A stretch of 64,000 nt of DNA. It comes from Ursus arctos. Its lineage: Eukaryota > Chordata > Mammalia > Carnivora > Ursidae. Each line of letters opens with the position of its first letter. Within the stretch, counting starts at the first letter, position 1. The notes beneath the pieces are model-generated. The model was not told the DNA's origin and searched no databases. It was given only the letters and a program-made list of their open reading frames with translations. The stretch is taken from assembly GCF_023065955.2 (NCBI RefSeq), contig NW_026622997.1:11518001-11582000 (forward strand), in the 5' to 3' direction. A program made the translations under genes and the position numbers. Shown here piece after piece: positions 12,243 to 24,562 of the stretch.

Positions 12243-12440
12243 TAACGCATATTGAGTACCCCCTGCATGTCGGAAACTTTCCATAAGTTATCTCTAATTT
12301 TCACAACAACTCTGCAAGGTCTGAAGTTGAAGAGGGCTGTACAACCTGACCAGTTCCCACAACCGCCCGTGACAAAAGCCACTGCAGTTCTGATCTGTCT
12401 GACCCCCAAGCTCGGTCTCTTTCCACTAGACCAGCCCATG
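12243..12440 (-). mobile_element. MIR
   Basis: Antisense MIR: 'attgagtaccccctgcatgtcgg', 'attttcacaacaactctgcaaggt', ending near 'ggtctctttccactagacca'. Confidence 0.75.
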
Positions 12441-12444
12441 GGCC

Positions 12445-12762
12445 AAAGCCAGCCCTCCTGGCTTTTATTTTCGTACTACCTGTGCGTCGAGAATGGTTTT
12501 TATATTTTTAAACAGCTAAAAAATAATAATACTAAAAATTTGTGACATGAAAAAACAATACGGACTTCAAATTTCAGCGTCCGCAAATCAAAGTGTTACT
12601 GAACCATAACCACTCCTACTTACACATGTTGTGTGTCTCTGGCCACTTTTGGGCTCCAATGGCAGAGTTAAGTGGTTGTGACAGACACTGTCGGGCCCCC
12701 AAAGTCTAGAATGTGTACTACCCTGCCTTTTACAGAGAAAGTTTGCCAGCCCCTGCCCTAGA
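12445..12762 (+). mobile_element. hAT-superfamily DNA transposon relic
   Basis: Follows the common mammalian non-autonomous hAT sequence: 'gagaatggtttttatatttttaaa', 'cttcaaatttcagcgtcc', 'ggcagagttaagtggttgtgacagacactgt', terminus 'aaagtttgccagcccctg'. No transposase is encoded. I do not commit to the MER number. Confidence 0.7.
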
Positions 12763-13217
12763 CCACACAGCCCTGTAGGCGAGCCAGCCTTCTCCTTGTG
12801 CAGATGAGAAAGCAGAAGTCCATAAAGGTTATATAAATGTGCCCCAAATTAACAATATGAGGAGAATCACAGGTCTGGCAAATAAGAAATGCCAAGTGGT
12901 CATCGTGGCGGGTTGAGAGGGGTGGCAGATTGATCAGGCCCGTGGCTGGCCGTGACAGGGAGGGTGTGCAGGGTGTGTGCAGGGGGGCCAGCCAGTTCAG
13001 GAGGGTCCTGGAGTCACACTGGACATCTAGACCCCGGTGAAAAAAGATGGAATCATTTTGGGAAAATGGAATGACAAGGAGGCAGGGGATTCAGGAAACG
13101 ATGTCATCTACGGCAGGGAGCCTGGACTGAAGGAGGCAGCTAAGGGGGGGGCGAGGGGGGGATCGCCAAACAGGGCAGAGAAACTACCTTTCACTCAACG
13201 AAATGATAATAAAGGAA
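12763..13217. other. No gene; possible weak MIR at the left
   Basis: About 12760-12900 faintly resembles antisense MIR ('gcagatgagaaagcagaagtcc'). 12900-13217 is unique and G-rich. The 61-codon frame here has no recognised homology. Confidence 0.35.
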
Positions 13218-13229
13218 AATGAGTTATGG

Positions 13230-13417
13230 GGCGCCTGGGTGGCTCAGTTGGTTAAGTGACTGCCTTCGGCTGAGCTCATGACCCCGGGGCCTGGGATTGC
13301 AGCTGGCATCCGGCTCCCTGCTCAGCGGGGAGTCTGCTTCTCTCTCTGCCCGCTCTGCCTGCCGCTCCCCTGCTTGGGCTCTCTCTCTCACACAAATAAA
13401 TAAAACCTTTTTTTTTT
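13230..13417 (+). mobile_element. can-SINE
   Basis: Complete copy from 'gcgcctgggtggctcagttgg' to an A/T tail. TSD aatg(a/t)gttatgg, 12 bp with one mismatch, at 13218-13229 and 13418-13429. Confidence 0.95.
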
Positions 13418-13550
13418 AATGTGTTATGGCCACAGAATGATGTTTATAACATATAAATGAGAAAAAAATGGCTTATAAAGTGTGATTTTTAAAGAAGTTA
13501 CAGATTATGGGTGTATATAAATTTGGTATATATATTGGATACATGTTCAT

Positions 13551-13746
13551 TTTCTTCTTCTCTTTTTTTAAAGATTTTATTTATTTATTTCGAAGAGAGC
13601 AAGAGAGAGAGAGAGAGAGCACAAGCAGTGGGAGGAGCAGAGAAGCAGACTCCCCGCTGAGCAGGGAGCCCAGTGCAGGGCTGGATCTGGGGTCAAGACC
13701 CGAGCTGAAGGCAGATGCTTAAATGACTGAGCCCCCCAGGCACCCC
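13551..13746 (-). mobile_element. can-SINE
   Basis: Inverted copy with a GA-rich centre. TSD tggatacatgttcat at 13536-13550 and its copy (two mismatches) at 13747-13761. It lies only 133 bp from the plus-oriented copy at 13230-13417. Confidence 0.94.
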
Positions 13747-13984
13747 TGGATACATACTCATAACCACAGAAAACGTAAAGAGAGAATCCTGTCAAACTTT
13801 TGACAGTAAGTACTTCTGTGTGAGAGAGGAAGCTTTCATAGCCTACACAACTCTACGCAATGATCTTGTCTGAATTTCTGTCTTGAGAATGTGATATTTG
13901 TAAAAACTTAAAAATAAAATGAAAGCCCTATCATCTATAAAGTAAACAGAACCTAAGAGCTTGTTAAATGTGTCACCATGGAAA

Positions 13985-14190
13985 TAATTAAGACTAGCCC
14001 CCGAAAGCTATTAGGTTGGTAAAATTCAAGTATGGCCTATATACTAGTCAATGGTACGGTGCCAATACCAATTTCCTAGTTTTGGTAGTGAACCCCATTG
14101 TGTAAAATGCCAGCCCCAGGGGAAGTTGGATGACAGATATATGAGACCTCTATTTTTGCAACTTCTTGTTTGTCAATAATTAAATTTAAA
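13985..14190 (+). mobile_element. Possible L1 3' UTR fragment (old L1M type)
   Basis: 'ggtgccaataccaatttcctagttttgg', 'ggaagttggatgacagatatatgag', 'tatttttgcaacttcttg' resemble the 3' UTR of old mammalian L1 subfamilies. It is diverged, and no TSD was found. Confidence 0.45.
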
Positions 14191-15038
14191 AGTTGAAAAA
14201 CCTATTAGTTTGAACTACATGAATTTGTCAATACTGGGCTGTTTTTTACCCCAAAATACAACACTTCATAGAACTTAACTATATAATTAATCTAAAGAAA
14301 AGCTTTAACCTATTCAATTGTATGTGAGCCCATCCAAAGAACACTGGTCACAGATGCAGGGTGGTCTGAGAGTATGAGGACTCAGGGCTCTGTGGGGCAG
14401 GAGAGCTCAGCAGGCTTTCTCCAGGGTGCCAGCTCCCTCTGTTCTGACTCCCCACCACCACCACCACGAAGCACCACTAGGAGCATGGGGACCCTGATTA
14501 CCAGAAAGGTATGCCCCTCTTGACACACAGGCTTACCTATCGTTCCTCTCAGGGTTTCATTGTCATGAAGCAACCAGAACTGTCTGGGTGAGGAGAAAAA
14601 ATTAAGTCTCGGGCTCTACAAAGCTAAGGATAGCCCTTATGAGTGTGATGGTCACATGCCTGTCCACCCCTGTGAGGACATGGCTGCCAAAGGGGCAGCT
14701 CGACTCTCTCTGTGACACGGCTTCTGAGTGACCAAAACGGTAAGTAGGAGAGCAGACTTCAAAGGGACCCACAACAAGAAGGGGGACTTTTTAGCAACCA
14801 CGCCACAGAACAAAGGATTCTGGTGCTCAGGTCACCTTTTTGACATGGTTAGGAAGTGTGGGCAATATTTAGGCCAAGGAAAAAGAGCACATTCTCTGTT
14901 AGGTAACATTTGACCCGAGTCTCACAAACAATATAAACTCCGGGACTAGATTAAGGGATAAATGCTCCCAGGTTAGTAGCCTAAACAGTAGAATGCCAAT
15001 AAAGCCCTCAAGAAAAACTATCAAATAAATTACTTCAG
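14191..15038. other. Unassigned sequence
   Basis: Nothing recognised. A short CCA/CAC run lies near 14450-14466. Frames are short and without domains. Confidence 0.4.
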
Positions 15039-15051
15039 AAAGTGTTTTTTC

Positions 15052-15250
15052 GGGGCGCCTGGGTGGCACAGTGGTTGAGCGTCTGCCTTCAGCTCAGGGC
15101 GTGATCCCAGCGTTACGGGATCGAGCCCCACATCAGGCTCTTCCGCTATGAGACTGCTTCTTTCTCTCCCACTCCCCCTGCTTGTGTTCCCTCTCTCGCT
15201 GGCTGTCTCTATCTCTGTCGAATAAATAAATAAAATCTTTAAAAAAAAGA
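15052..15250 (+). mobile_element. can-SINE, panda/bear subtype (SINEC1_AMe-like)
   Basis: Full-length copy with 'gggcgtgatcccagcg', 'cttccgctatgag' and 'cgctggctgtctctatctct'. Perfect TSD aaagtgttttttc at 15039-15051 and 15251-15263. Confidence 0.96.
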
Positions 15251-15526
15251 AAAGTGTTTTTTCATTCTGTGTCCAAAAACAAACAAACAAAAAAACACAC
15301 CAAACCACCACCAACAACAACGAAAACCCCACCTAACTAAAAATCTTAAAATTAAATGGGGTGTTTACTTTTTGCTTAACTTTTTCCCCTGTTACCACAC
15401 TCTTTCTGGTACTAAAAAAAATACTTTAGAGAACATTAAGGATGTGTGCTGAGAGAACAAAACTGGCAAAGGGCAATGGTAGACACCACCGAGTGGTCAC
15501 CTGAGAGGACCGTGAAGGGGGTGATA

Positions 15527-15968
15527 TGTATCAGTCAGCTACAGCTGCCATAACAAAGCACCACAGACGAGGGAGCTTCAACAACAGAAATTCGTTTCCT
15601 CACAGTTCTGGAGGCCAGAGGCCCAAAACTGAGGTGTCAGCAAGGTTTTCTCCTTCTGAGGACTGGGAGGGAGAATCTGTCCCAGGCCGCTCTCCAAGCT
15701 CCTGGTGGTTTGCCAGCAATCCCTGCCTTCATCATCACATGACGTTCTCCCTGTGTCTGTGTGTCTGTGTCTGTGTTTGTTTTCTCTTTTTTTTTTAAGG
15801 ACACCAATAATGCTGAATTAAGGGTCTCCCATCCCCAGTCCGATACGACCTCATCAGAACTAATGCCATCTGCCATGACCCTCTTTCCAAACAAGGTCAC
15901 TTTCTGAGGTGCTGGGAGCCAAGACTCCAGCATTCGAATGTGGGGGGACACAAGTCAGCCCCTAAGAA
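15527..15968 (-). mobile_element. MLT1-type LTR (ERVL-MaLR), antisense
   Basis: Antisense solo LTR of the ancient MaLR family: 'cagtcagctacagctgccataacaaagcaccacaga' at the left, 'ctcacagttctggaggccaga', and 'acaaggtcactttctgaggtgctggg' at the right. A TG-rich stretch at 15752-15784 has expanded inside it. There is no internal retroviral coding sequence next to it. Confidence 0.8.
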
Positions 15969-15969
15969 T

Positions 15970-17490
15970 ATTCACACTGAAACCTCCCGAAGTCCTCTCT
16001 GCTTTTCACTCTTTTCGCAGTTGCCCCTAGTTATGCCTCTTTTCATTCAATGTGAAATGTATTAAAAGTAGCCTCTCTGAAGCCCCAGGAAAGCTGCCAA
16101 AGGAGTAGAGAAAATCTGACAGAGAATCCCTGAAATCAAAGGATTTCGAGTAATAGAAGGTGGCCTGGCCTGGACGTCAGAACACGTGGCTCGGACTCCA
16201 ATCAGCGGGAGAAATGTGAGCAAGCCACGTGGCTGCTGAGCTGCGGTTTCCCGCTCCGTGCGATGGAGGGGCTGTGCACCAGCTGGACGGAGCCCCCCAC
16301 CCCCAGATCCTGGCTGTGTCAGAGCCAGAGAGCCCCGAGCTCTTCTTGCCTGGACTTTTCTCCACGTGCACTCTCTCTCTCTCTCTCTTTCTCTGAGATT
16401 CCAGGCTCAGTCTGTCTTTTTAACTCTAACTACATGCTTTAAATCTAACCTTCCCTCAAAACCCCTGACCCACCTAAAGATCAGTAAGTCACCCCATAAT
16501 CTTTTTAGGAGGCCTGGTAACTGGGCAGCCTATAATTTCCTGGACTCGCATCACCCATCCCCACAGAGCCCAGCACTGTTCTCGGCGGGACAATTGCTGG
16601 TATTGAGTAGACTCTGGAGTTGCTCGGCTCAGCAGATGGTCTGCCACGGCCACAGTCCACACAAGGCTGTCTGGACACCTCACGCTGAAACCAAGGTTAG
16701 GCCGTATTACAGGTTTGCATAAAATCAGATCCAGCACACCAAAGTTGGGTTCCTCCCACTGCTATGCCCAGCAAGGACCGCCACAGGGGTGCCACACATC
16801 TGAAAATGGAAAAAGCACTAAAACCTTAACCATGTACCTTTCCTCCAACTGTCTGCCATTTTCCATTCACAAATAGCATAAGAAGTCCTTTTTCCTCCTC
16901 CCTGTGAGAAGAGTCTGAAAATGGCTAACACAGATCGCCAGTTAGCACTAACCGCAGTGAGGGGAAGATGTAAGATACTACTGTCACTTTTTATACGGCG
17001 GTGTGAGCATTTGAGGGTAATAATAAAGTCTTGTGTACAGGGTCAAACACCACAATATGTACATATCACTAACGTGTGTTTGCCAAATAGGCCATAACAG
17101 CTCTAAATAGACTGTCTCGGAATGACTAATAAATAATAAGCATCTTGCCTTCAAAATTAACAACAGAAGAGAAGCATATTATTTGGGGCCCTGCAGTCAG
17201 GAGGAGCCTTCCCTGGGCGGGTTGGAGGCTGCAGCAGGAGGCGTCCCAGACCCGGTTCTTGTCCTCACGTTACTTCCCGTGCAGAGGGGAGGCAGGGCCC
17301 TGGAAAGCAGCGGCGAGAGCAAGAGCTGCAGGGTAAACACGGCCTGAAGAGGTCACGTCAGAGAACTGCAGAATCTAGATCTGCAAAGAACCTTTGTGTC
17401 CCTCACCCTCCAGACCACCCGTCCTCCATATGCAGTAGCTTGCCCAAGGTCATGCAAGGTAAAGCAGGAAATACCCATGGAATCTTCCCG
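15970..17490. other. Mostly unique sequence
   Basis: A probable sense MIR fragment lies at 16150-16275 ('gacgtcagaacacgtggctcggactcc', 'gtgagcaagccacg'). A CT run lies at 16372-16394. The 154-codon plus frame at 16258-16722 spans this CT run and shows no domain. Confidence 0.4.
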
Positions 17491-17494
17491 TCTG

Positions 17495-17745
17495 AGGCCC
17501 TTCTGATCTGGGGGGTCGGTATAGATACACTGGCCCTGAATGCAAAAGTCCAGAATTTCAGCCCCAGCTCTGCTTTGTGTGACCTGAGACAAAGCACTAA
17601 TACCTCATGGGACAGCATGTTCCTCTGTATTAGAAGCGGCAGCCCCTACTTCACGGTGTTGCTGTAGGGATTAAATGAGATAGCGTATGTACCAGAACAG
17701 TGTAAATGAAAAATGAGACTAGGTGAAATGGGTCAAGCAATAGTA
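17495..17745 (+). mobile_element. MIR
   Basis: Sense MIR: 'aaagtccagaatttcagccccagctctgc', 'gtgtgacctgagacaaagcac', 'tcacggtgttgctgtagggattaaatgagatagcg'. Confidence 0.75.
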
Positions 17746-17874
17746 TGAGTAAGAAACGCTGTATTTTTTAAAGCGATACTGTTATGATGATAATAAACTC
17801 TGAGGGAGCCGGTTGCTTTCAAAGTTGACAAACGCCGCCATCTTTGCGGCACTACAGCTTACCCCTGGACTAAT

Positions 17875-18055
17875 AACAACACCGGATATTTATTCAGACC
17901 TTTACTGGTTTCCAAATCCCTTTAATACAGCCATTCGAATTGATTCTCACCAAGGAAACCAAATATGGAAACCCAAGTTCAGAGAAGCCAGAAATTTCCG
18001 CAAAGTCACTGAGTCAAAGAACGGCAGAGCTAGACTTCTAAAGCTACATGATGTC
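17875..18055 (-). mobile_element. MIR, diverged
   Basis: Antisense MIR-like: 'attgattctcaccaaggaaacc', 'cagagaagccagaaatttccgcaaagtcactgagtcaaagaacggcagagctaga'. Confidence 0.5.
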
Positions 18056-18690
18056 CTCCATCAACAAAACCACGTTGTCTCTGGACAGAAACTGGCTAGT
18101 CTGGGCAGACTAGTATTGCCCATTGTTGACAAAGATTCATCAGGATCAAGAGTGTTGCTGGGCTTGTTTGTAACATCACATGCAGCGTCCCAGAGGGTAG
18201 GACCAAGTGCCCAGCCTTCACCCCACGCAGTGCACACCTCACACTGATCACCCAAGTGGGAGACACTCCATTTCAACTTCACTCTCAGAGCAACAGGAAG
18301 TGAGGTTAGGCCCAGCCCGCGTGATGTCCCAGATCTCACATCCTGCCTCTGGCTGTTATCACCTCATGTAATTCAGTACAAATCCCGGAGTCCTTCTGGG
18401 TCCCTGATCCCAGATCTTAACCAGACCTGCCAGTAAAAACAATAATTTCATGCCCGGATAAAGAGAAATGTTCGTGGTACCAAATCGCTCATAGATCATA
18501 GGGTAAAGAAATCAATCAACTCTCCAAAGATTTTATTTGTATGTTACCAATCGTAGGCACGTGTAAATTACTTACTTGAATGTGTAAATTTGTTTTTTAT
18601 CAGAGTATTTTTCACTGTAGAAAGAGCCACAGACACAAAAGGAAGGCTTTCTGCTCCTCAGTCTCCTCATGCTAAAATTACAGTTACTTC
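18056..18690. other. Unassigned sequence
   Basis: No exon or repeat recognised with confidence. The 144-codon plus frame starting at 17813 overlaps the MIR and is not credible as a gene. Confidence 0.4.
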
Positions 18691-19125
18691 TGGAAGGTGT
18701 TTTGGCATTATCCATCAAGCACTTTAAAATGTTCCCACCCACTGACCCAGCGATTCCCTTTCTAAGAAACATTATGAGAAATTCAGACAGAGAGACATGC
18801 ATGAAGATATCATCCCTTACAACTGGGAAGAGTTAACCATAAATGTCAGTGTTCACCACTAAGAGGAAATATGCCAAATGTTAACAATTGCCCCTTGGCA
18901 ATGGGATTATGACAGAATTTTATTTATTTTTTTATATATCTCTGTATTTTCCAAAATTATCTATAATGAGAAACAATTCAAATACCCATTAACAGATAAG
19001 TGAATAAACAAAATATGGTCTCTACATACAATGGAATATGATTCAGCCTTAAAAAGGAAGGACACTGGGACATGTGCTACAACATGGATGAACCTGGAGG
19101 ACATTGATGCATATTTTACCGAAAT
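18690..19125 (+). mobile_element. Old L1 3'-region fragments, sense
   Basis: 'cactgacccagcgattccctttctaag', 'acaactgggaagagttaacc' and, at 18965-19110, 'caaatacccattaacagataagtgaataaacaaaatatgg ... acatggatgaacctgg' are classic L1 3'-region phrases. The middle (18830-18960) is diverged or deleted. Confidence 0.65.
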
Positions 19126-19444
19126 TAAAATTTTTAAAGAAAAAACTGTAATAAGAATGTGCTTTACTCTGATACTTGGCGGGGTTGATGGGGGAGGGGG
19201 GATTAAGGGAAAATTAAATTAAAATGTTGGTTTTGACTAGTTGAGGTCTCTTCCAGCTTTACCTGCCCATGACTTAATACCATGTTCAACATTAAGCCTC
19301 AGTATAAATGTGATGAATGTTCCAAGGCTGTCGAAGAAGAGATCTCCAGACTCAAAACTCAGATGCGCGGAGAGAGCTCTTATTTAGGTAGAAAGAATTA
19401 AGTCTAATTATTTCCTTTTAATAAGTTGCTTTATGTTTTATATA

Positions 19445-19570
19445 AAGTATAAACCAGAGAGAGAGAGAGACAGAAGGAGGAAGAAGAAGGTGGGGGGGGT
19501 ACGAGGAAGATGAAGAGGAGGATGAGGAGGGAGGGGCAGGAGGAGGGAGAGAGGAGAAAAGAAAAGAAAT
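19445..19570. repeat. Purine-rich low-complexity tract (GA/GGA)
   Basis: Almost pure purine on the plus strand (GAGAGA, then GAAGAAG, GGAGGA blocks) with a few T and C breaks. It has possible triplex or replication-slippage potential and no coding value. Confidence 0.9.
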
Positions 19571-20008
19571 TCCAAATTTAAACTCAGCATTTTGCAGTCA
19601 CAAGATATACGTGCCTTTGAAAAAAATGTTTTCCATAATCACAAGAAATAGAAATTGAGGATAGTGTCCCATTACCTGTGAATTTCCTGTATTTTGTCAC
19701 CCCTGTTCCATTTAGATGAGTGATAATACTTGGCAAACTGTGCTACACCTTCCTGTTCAATGGTCTGCAAAACAAAGAAGTGCTGGAGTCATGACTGTGT
19801 TTCTAGCCATGCCTTTCTTAAATCAACCGTGGCCAGAGAAGCTGTTGTTTACAAACTAACCTTAGGGCTGTGGTACTGTAATTCAACCACTGTTAGCAGG
19901 TACGATCCAAGAGCCTAAAATAAAATGACTACGAATTGAGGTATGATGCATTGTGTTCAAGTATTGATCCGTTATCAAGCATTGAGTCTTCTAAGTCCCA
20001 TGTAAATT
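19570..20008. other. Unassigned sequence
   Basis: Nothing recognised beyond short AT-rich stretches. Confidence 0.4.
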
Positions 20009-20485
20009 TTTTATTGGGTCCAATACGCATGACATGAAATGTATCATTTCAATCATTTTTAAGTGTACAGTTCATTCCTATGATTGTACATCCATCACCA
20101 CCATCAACTTCCAGAATTTTCCGTCTTCCCAAACTGAAACCTTCTACCCATTACGTAACTCCCCTTTGCTCCCCCTCTCCCTCAGTCCCTGGCAACTACC
20201 ATTCTGCTTTCTGTTTCTCTCAGTTTGACTACTCTAGGGACCTCATGTAAGTAGAACCATGCAGTATTTGTCCTTTATGGCTGGCTTATTTCACGGAGCA
20301 TAATGTCCTCAAGGCCCCTCCGTGCTGCAGCCTGCGTTAGGAGGTCCTTCGTTTCTAAAGCTGAATCTGTCTGTTGTATGGATGGACCACCTTTTGTGTA
20401 TCCGTTTATCTGCACATGGATACCTGGGTGTTTCCCCCTCTTGGCTCTTAGGAATAATGCTGCTGTGAACATGGGTATACAAATA
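20008..20485 (-). mobile_element. L1 3'-region fragment, antisense
   Basis: Clear antisense L1: 'catttttaagtgtacagttcat', 'ccatcaccaccatcaacttccagaa', 'ctggcaactaccattctgctttctg', 'ggctggcttatttcac', 'taggaataatgctgctgtgaacatggg'. Confidence 0.85.
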
Positions 20486-20584
20486 TTCGAGGCAGGTTTT
20501 AAGAACTGGTGAGGAAAATGTGTCCAGGAAAATTAAGTAGGTGACCTCTATCTCACTGGTGCCAGGAAATCACTCATTTCATAG

Positions 20585-20680
20585 AATCAGAAAATGGTAG
20601 AGCAGGAAACACTATAAAATCATCATTGATGTTTATTTATAGATGAGGAAATGGACACGAAATGACTTAACCAGGATGGT
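20585..20680 (-). mobile_element. MIR fragment
   Basis: Short antisense match around 'tttatagatgaggaaatggacacgaaatgacttaaccagg'. Confidence 0.5.
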
Positions 20681-23600
20681 TTATAAAAAACTATTCGGTT
20701 CCTACGTTTGGGGAGGAGTGGTACCCCTCTCCCAGGCAAAAATATCTACCCAACTTGCCATGCCACATACCTCAAATTCCCAACACCAGAGATTTATTTA
20801 CTTAGATGAAGGCAGTGGTACTTTTACCAGGAATCTCCTAGTAAAATTAAAATAGCTCTGAGGGAAAGATACTCTTGACCCACACCCCTTGTCTTAAAAG
20901 ACTGGTTTTCCACAGTACAATAAGCTCACAGTGGGGTTCTTAGGGTTGGGAGATGGCTGCAGGGTCACGAGGAATTTTAAGCACAGATACTCTACAAGGA
21001 GAAAATCATCTCTTGAGGAGCGCTGGGCCCCCAGGGGTAGACAATACCAGTGCTGAGAGTCTGAAGACCCAGAAAATTGAAGTTAGATAAGTGTAAAGAC
21101 CAACTCAGGCAGACATACGATTTTCTCTCTGGCTAGCTTGTCACTGCATCTTGTCCTTCGTGCCAAAGTCTAGGTCTTCTATAAATGACTTGAAGACATG
21201 ACTCACTTCTGAATGTTAATGAAATATTTTGCTAGGTTTTCTCAGCCATATAAGGAAAGAGTCCTTTTTTCCTTTCAGCAAGAATGGAAAATGCCCAAAT
21301 GTATCAGCAACCGAGGAAGTCAATTTGCATCAGCAGGTTTCAATCTCCCCAGCTGTCAGATGTGTTTCGTGATGGAGTTGAGGTAGGTCTGTCAGTCAAG
21401 GTTGTGTCTCAAGTCCAGGAGTACTCCATTATAACACAGCTCATTAGCACAAGCCTCTGAACATTCCACGGGGCAGAAAAGTGTTTTCTAGAAATACAGT
21501 AACTATACCGGCCCCATGATAGGTCGATTCTTAAGGGGAGTGTTACTTCTCCCTCCACTTCCAACATGGCAATGAGGTTCCACTGTGTCTGTGGAAGAAC
21601 GTTGAGGTTTGAAAGAGAATTAGGGCCCCAAGGAAAGCATACACTTACCCATGTATTTGACAATAAACACAAATAATGTATAGGGCCTTTTGCAGTCCTA
21701 AACATCAGGGGCAATGACACCAGAAAGCCTTTTACTTATTAAAATAACAACTAACTGAGCAATAAGGCATGAAATTTACTGTTATATCTGCAAAGAAGTC
21801 AAGAGGATATGGAAATTGAGTACTTAAAACAGAGCCAGGTATTAGTAATTAGGGAAGTTTATACACATTCATTATACGGTTTATGAAACTGGGAATCCAT
21901 CACGCTCTGGGCAAAATCCAGAAAACAGTATTTCTAGGGTCCTGCCGCTGTGACGTGTCTAGTATCTGATAAGTCAAGTCCACACGAACAAAGTAAGTTC
22001 ACACCAAATTAATCTAAACAATAAAAATAAAACAGTAACGCTAATCCAATTCCCACTGGGGCGATGTTTGGTTTGCTTCACTGGCAAGTTAACTGAGTCA
22101 ACATCTGTTTTATTCCCTTAGGTGTCTAGGGAGGCCAAGCTCACATTATGGATTAAATCCTTCCCAGAGGTCTTCTCATCCTCAGCCTCACACAACCGAA
22201 GGAAGCACACCAGACGGTTTTCAGCTAACCCCTCACTGACAGAGCCCAGAGTACAACCCTCGCTCCGGGTCCCATCATGGTGGTGATTGTCTCCAAGAAC
22301 CAAGTTCGAACTGTCAGAGATGCTAACTAATAGAGGTTGCCCCCTTCAGCACTGCTAAGCTGGGTTGTTTTGGTTTTTTTTTTCCATTAAAAAAAAAAAA
22401 GACGTATGCAAAATGCATTCTATTAGTACATTGTTGTTTTTAAAAGACTGTAGGAAAAAAAGCATAGACTAAGTCCTTTTATCAGTTTGGTATCTATTTG
22501 AGCTCCTTTTCTAAACATTTATACACGTCTTACTCACTGCTCGCCATGTAGTGTGTTTTGTTTAACAAATAGGGCTCGGATCCTAGGTCTCCGGTAGTTT
22601 CCCTATAGGCTTTTTAGCAGAAATGTGAGAGGGGGGTTGGCCTCTGCGGTGCCCCTTGAGCACCTGTTCTTTCAATCTGGCTCCTCTCACTTGAGGAAGT
22701 CACATAAAAGCAAAGACACTGCCTATCTCTACAGAATGCTGTGCCAGGACGAATGGGCTCTGGCCAGACCAGCAACCCTGCTGGAGACCAGAAGCTGAAA
22801 TAAAGGTAGCAAGTGGGAGCCAGCACGGCGTCTAGGGATGCCAGAGGGGGTAGTGGTGTAGACCAAGCTGGAGGACAGTGCCAAGGGCTCAGGACCAAAA
22901 GGAGAGATGGAATCCAAACATGCGAGCGAGGGTACGATGTGTGAGCTGCTCTGCCAGATGTAAAGAGTCCAGGATGTGGCAGACCCATGTGCCAGCCCCG
23001 TGGAAGCTGGGGACAGGGGTCGCTGAGCCATAAAACAGAAAAGTGAGGAAAGAAGACAGGTGTGAGAACCGATCTTCTGGAGCTGCCCTCGTCGGCTCCG
23101 GGGCACTGAGGGTGGCAGAGTCCCAGCTGACCCGCAGCACGGGGGAGGTGATGCAGTTACAGAAATGGGGGAGTGGGGCCCATGGATGGGTTTGGAGGAA
23201 TGGATGAGAGGAACACACTGGTTGGGGAAGATCATGGTAAATTCTTCCTTCTCACTCCTTTTCCCTCCCTGATTTTATTTACTATAGTGAGTCCATGAAG
23301 GCAAGGAGCGTCTAAGTGAGATAGGACGTCACTTGTACCTCCTTAAATCGCCTTCATCCTTCAACCTCTTTCTTCGGGGTATCACCCTTGCTTAACTTCC
23401 CTTACGGGAAGCTCCCCAAACGGGCTCTGTGCTCCTTAAGGGAAACCCACCATCTTTGTCACCGCCCTAGCACTTTATAGAGAACCCACAGGGGATTTCA
23501 GATTCAGGGAAACAGCCAGCAGCATCTTCCCTACCTAACTTTCATAGTCTCAGCATGGTTGTGGGCAGAACAGCAGAGGCTCTGAAGCCAGCCCAGGCAT

Positions 23601-23950
23601 TCCACGGGCCACCCACTCGGAAAAGGCAAGTGGCAGGCTGCTGGGAGAAGTAGCTAGCAACGATCAGAGTGGTGGAATCTGTCCGAGATGTCCCAGTAAC
23701 AGCTGAGCCACAGGAAGGAAGAGGGAACAAAAGAGAAAAGATGGGAGAAAGCTACATACAAGAGACAGAAACTGCAAATCCCAGGCCATCTTCATGGAAA
23801 GCATTACAAAAACCGTGCATTTTATATCTCAGGAAGAAAAGAAATGGGGAACAGAATCCCAGAGCTTAGTAGAATTAGAAGCTACCTAAAAACATTTGGA
23901 AACACCAAGTCTCCTTTTCAGCATGGGAGCAAATATGAAAGTAGGTAGAT
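20680..23950. other. Long stretch of unique sequence
   Basis: About 3.3 kb with very few repeats. T and A runs lie near 22375-22400. The 168-codon and 124-codon minus frames at 22614-23235 overlap each other in different frames and show no domain. I see no exon with convincing splice sites. A weak L2 3'-end resemblance lies near 23270-23340. Confidence 0.45.
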
Positions 23951-23961
23951 TAAATTAGGAT

Positions 23962-24157
23962 TTTTTTTTAAGATTTTATCAATTTATTTGACAGAGAGAG
24001 AGATAGCCAGCAAGAGAGGGAACACAAGCAGGGGGAGTGGGAGAGGAAGAAGCAGGCTCCCAGCAGAGGAGCCTGATGTGGGGCTCGATCCCAGAACGCC
24101 AGGATCACGCCCTGAGCCGAAGGCAGACGCCTGACAACTGAGTTACCCAGGCGCCCC
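23962..24157 (-). mobile_element. can-SINE, panda/bear subtype
   Basis: Inverted copy with 'aggagcctgatgtggggctcgatccc' and 'gccaggatcacgccctgagc'. Perfect TSD taaattaggat at 23951-23961 and 24158-24168. Confidence 0.95.
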
Positions 24158-24352
24158 TAAATTAGGATCTTAAGTGGCATGATGTAGACACAACTCTGGA
24201 AGAATCTTCCACGGTGTCCCTAGAGGTCAACCAGGTGACCCATCTGACTAGCCTGGCTCATTTACCAGCAAAAGGCAGGGAGGACATCCATTTCAGCCAA
24301 GACCTGGGACAATAACAGTCAGAAGCAAAGATGAATTAAAGACACTTGTCCA

Positions 24353-24547
24353 GGAGGGGCACCTGGGTAGCTCAGTTGGTTAAGTGTGTGCCTTCGGCTC
24401 AGGTCATGATTCCAGAGTCCCCGGATGGAGAGCTGGGTCAGACACCCTGCTCAGCGGGGAGTCTGCTTCGCCCTCTGCCCCTCACCCTGCTCCTGCTCTC
24501 TCTCTCCCTTTCTCAAATACATAAATAAAATCTTAAAAAAAAAAAAA
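24353..24547 (+). mobile_element. can-SINE
   Basis: Head 'cacctgggtagctcagttgg' and a long A tail. TSD aaagacacttg(t/c)cca at 24338-24352 and 24548-24562. It forms an inverted pair with the copy 195 bp to its left. Confidence 0.95.
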
Positions 24548-24562
24548 AAAGACACTTGCCCA

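Noticed and set aside
15526..15951. Frames of 90 and 104 codons with a terminal Val/Cys repeat
   Set aside because: Inside an MLT1 LTR; the VCVC run is the TG-rich tract.
22614..23235. Overlapping minus-strand frames of 124, 168 and 109 codons
   Set aside because: Three phases open at once, no domain, no splice or start context that favours one of them.
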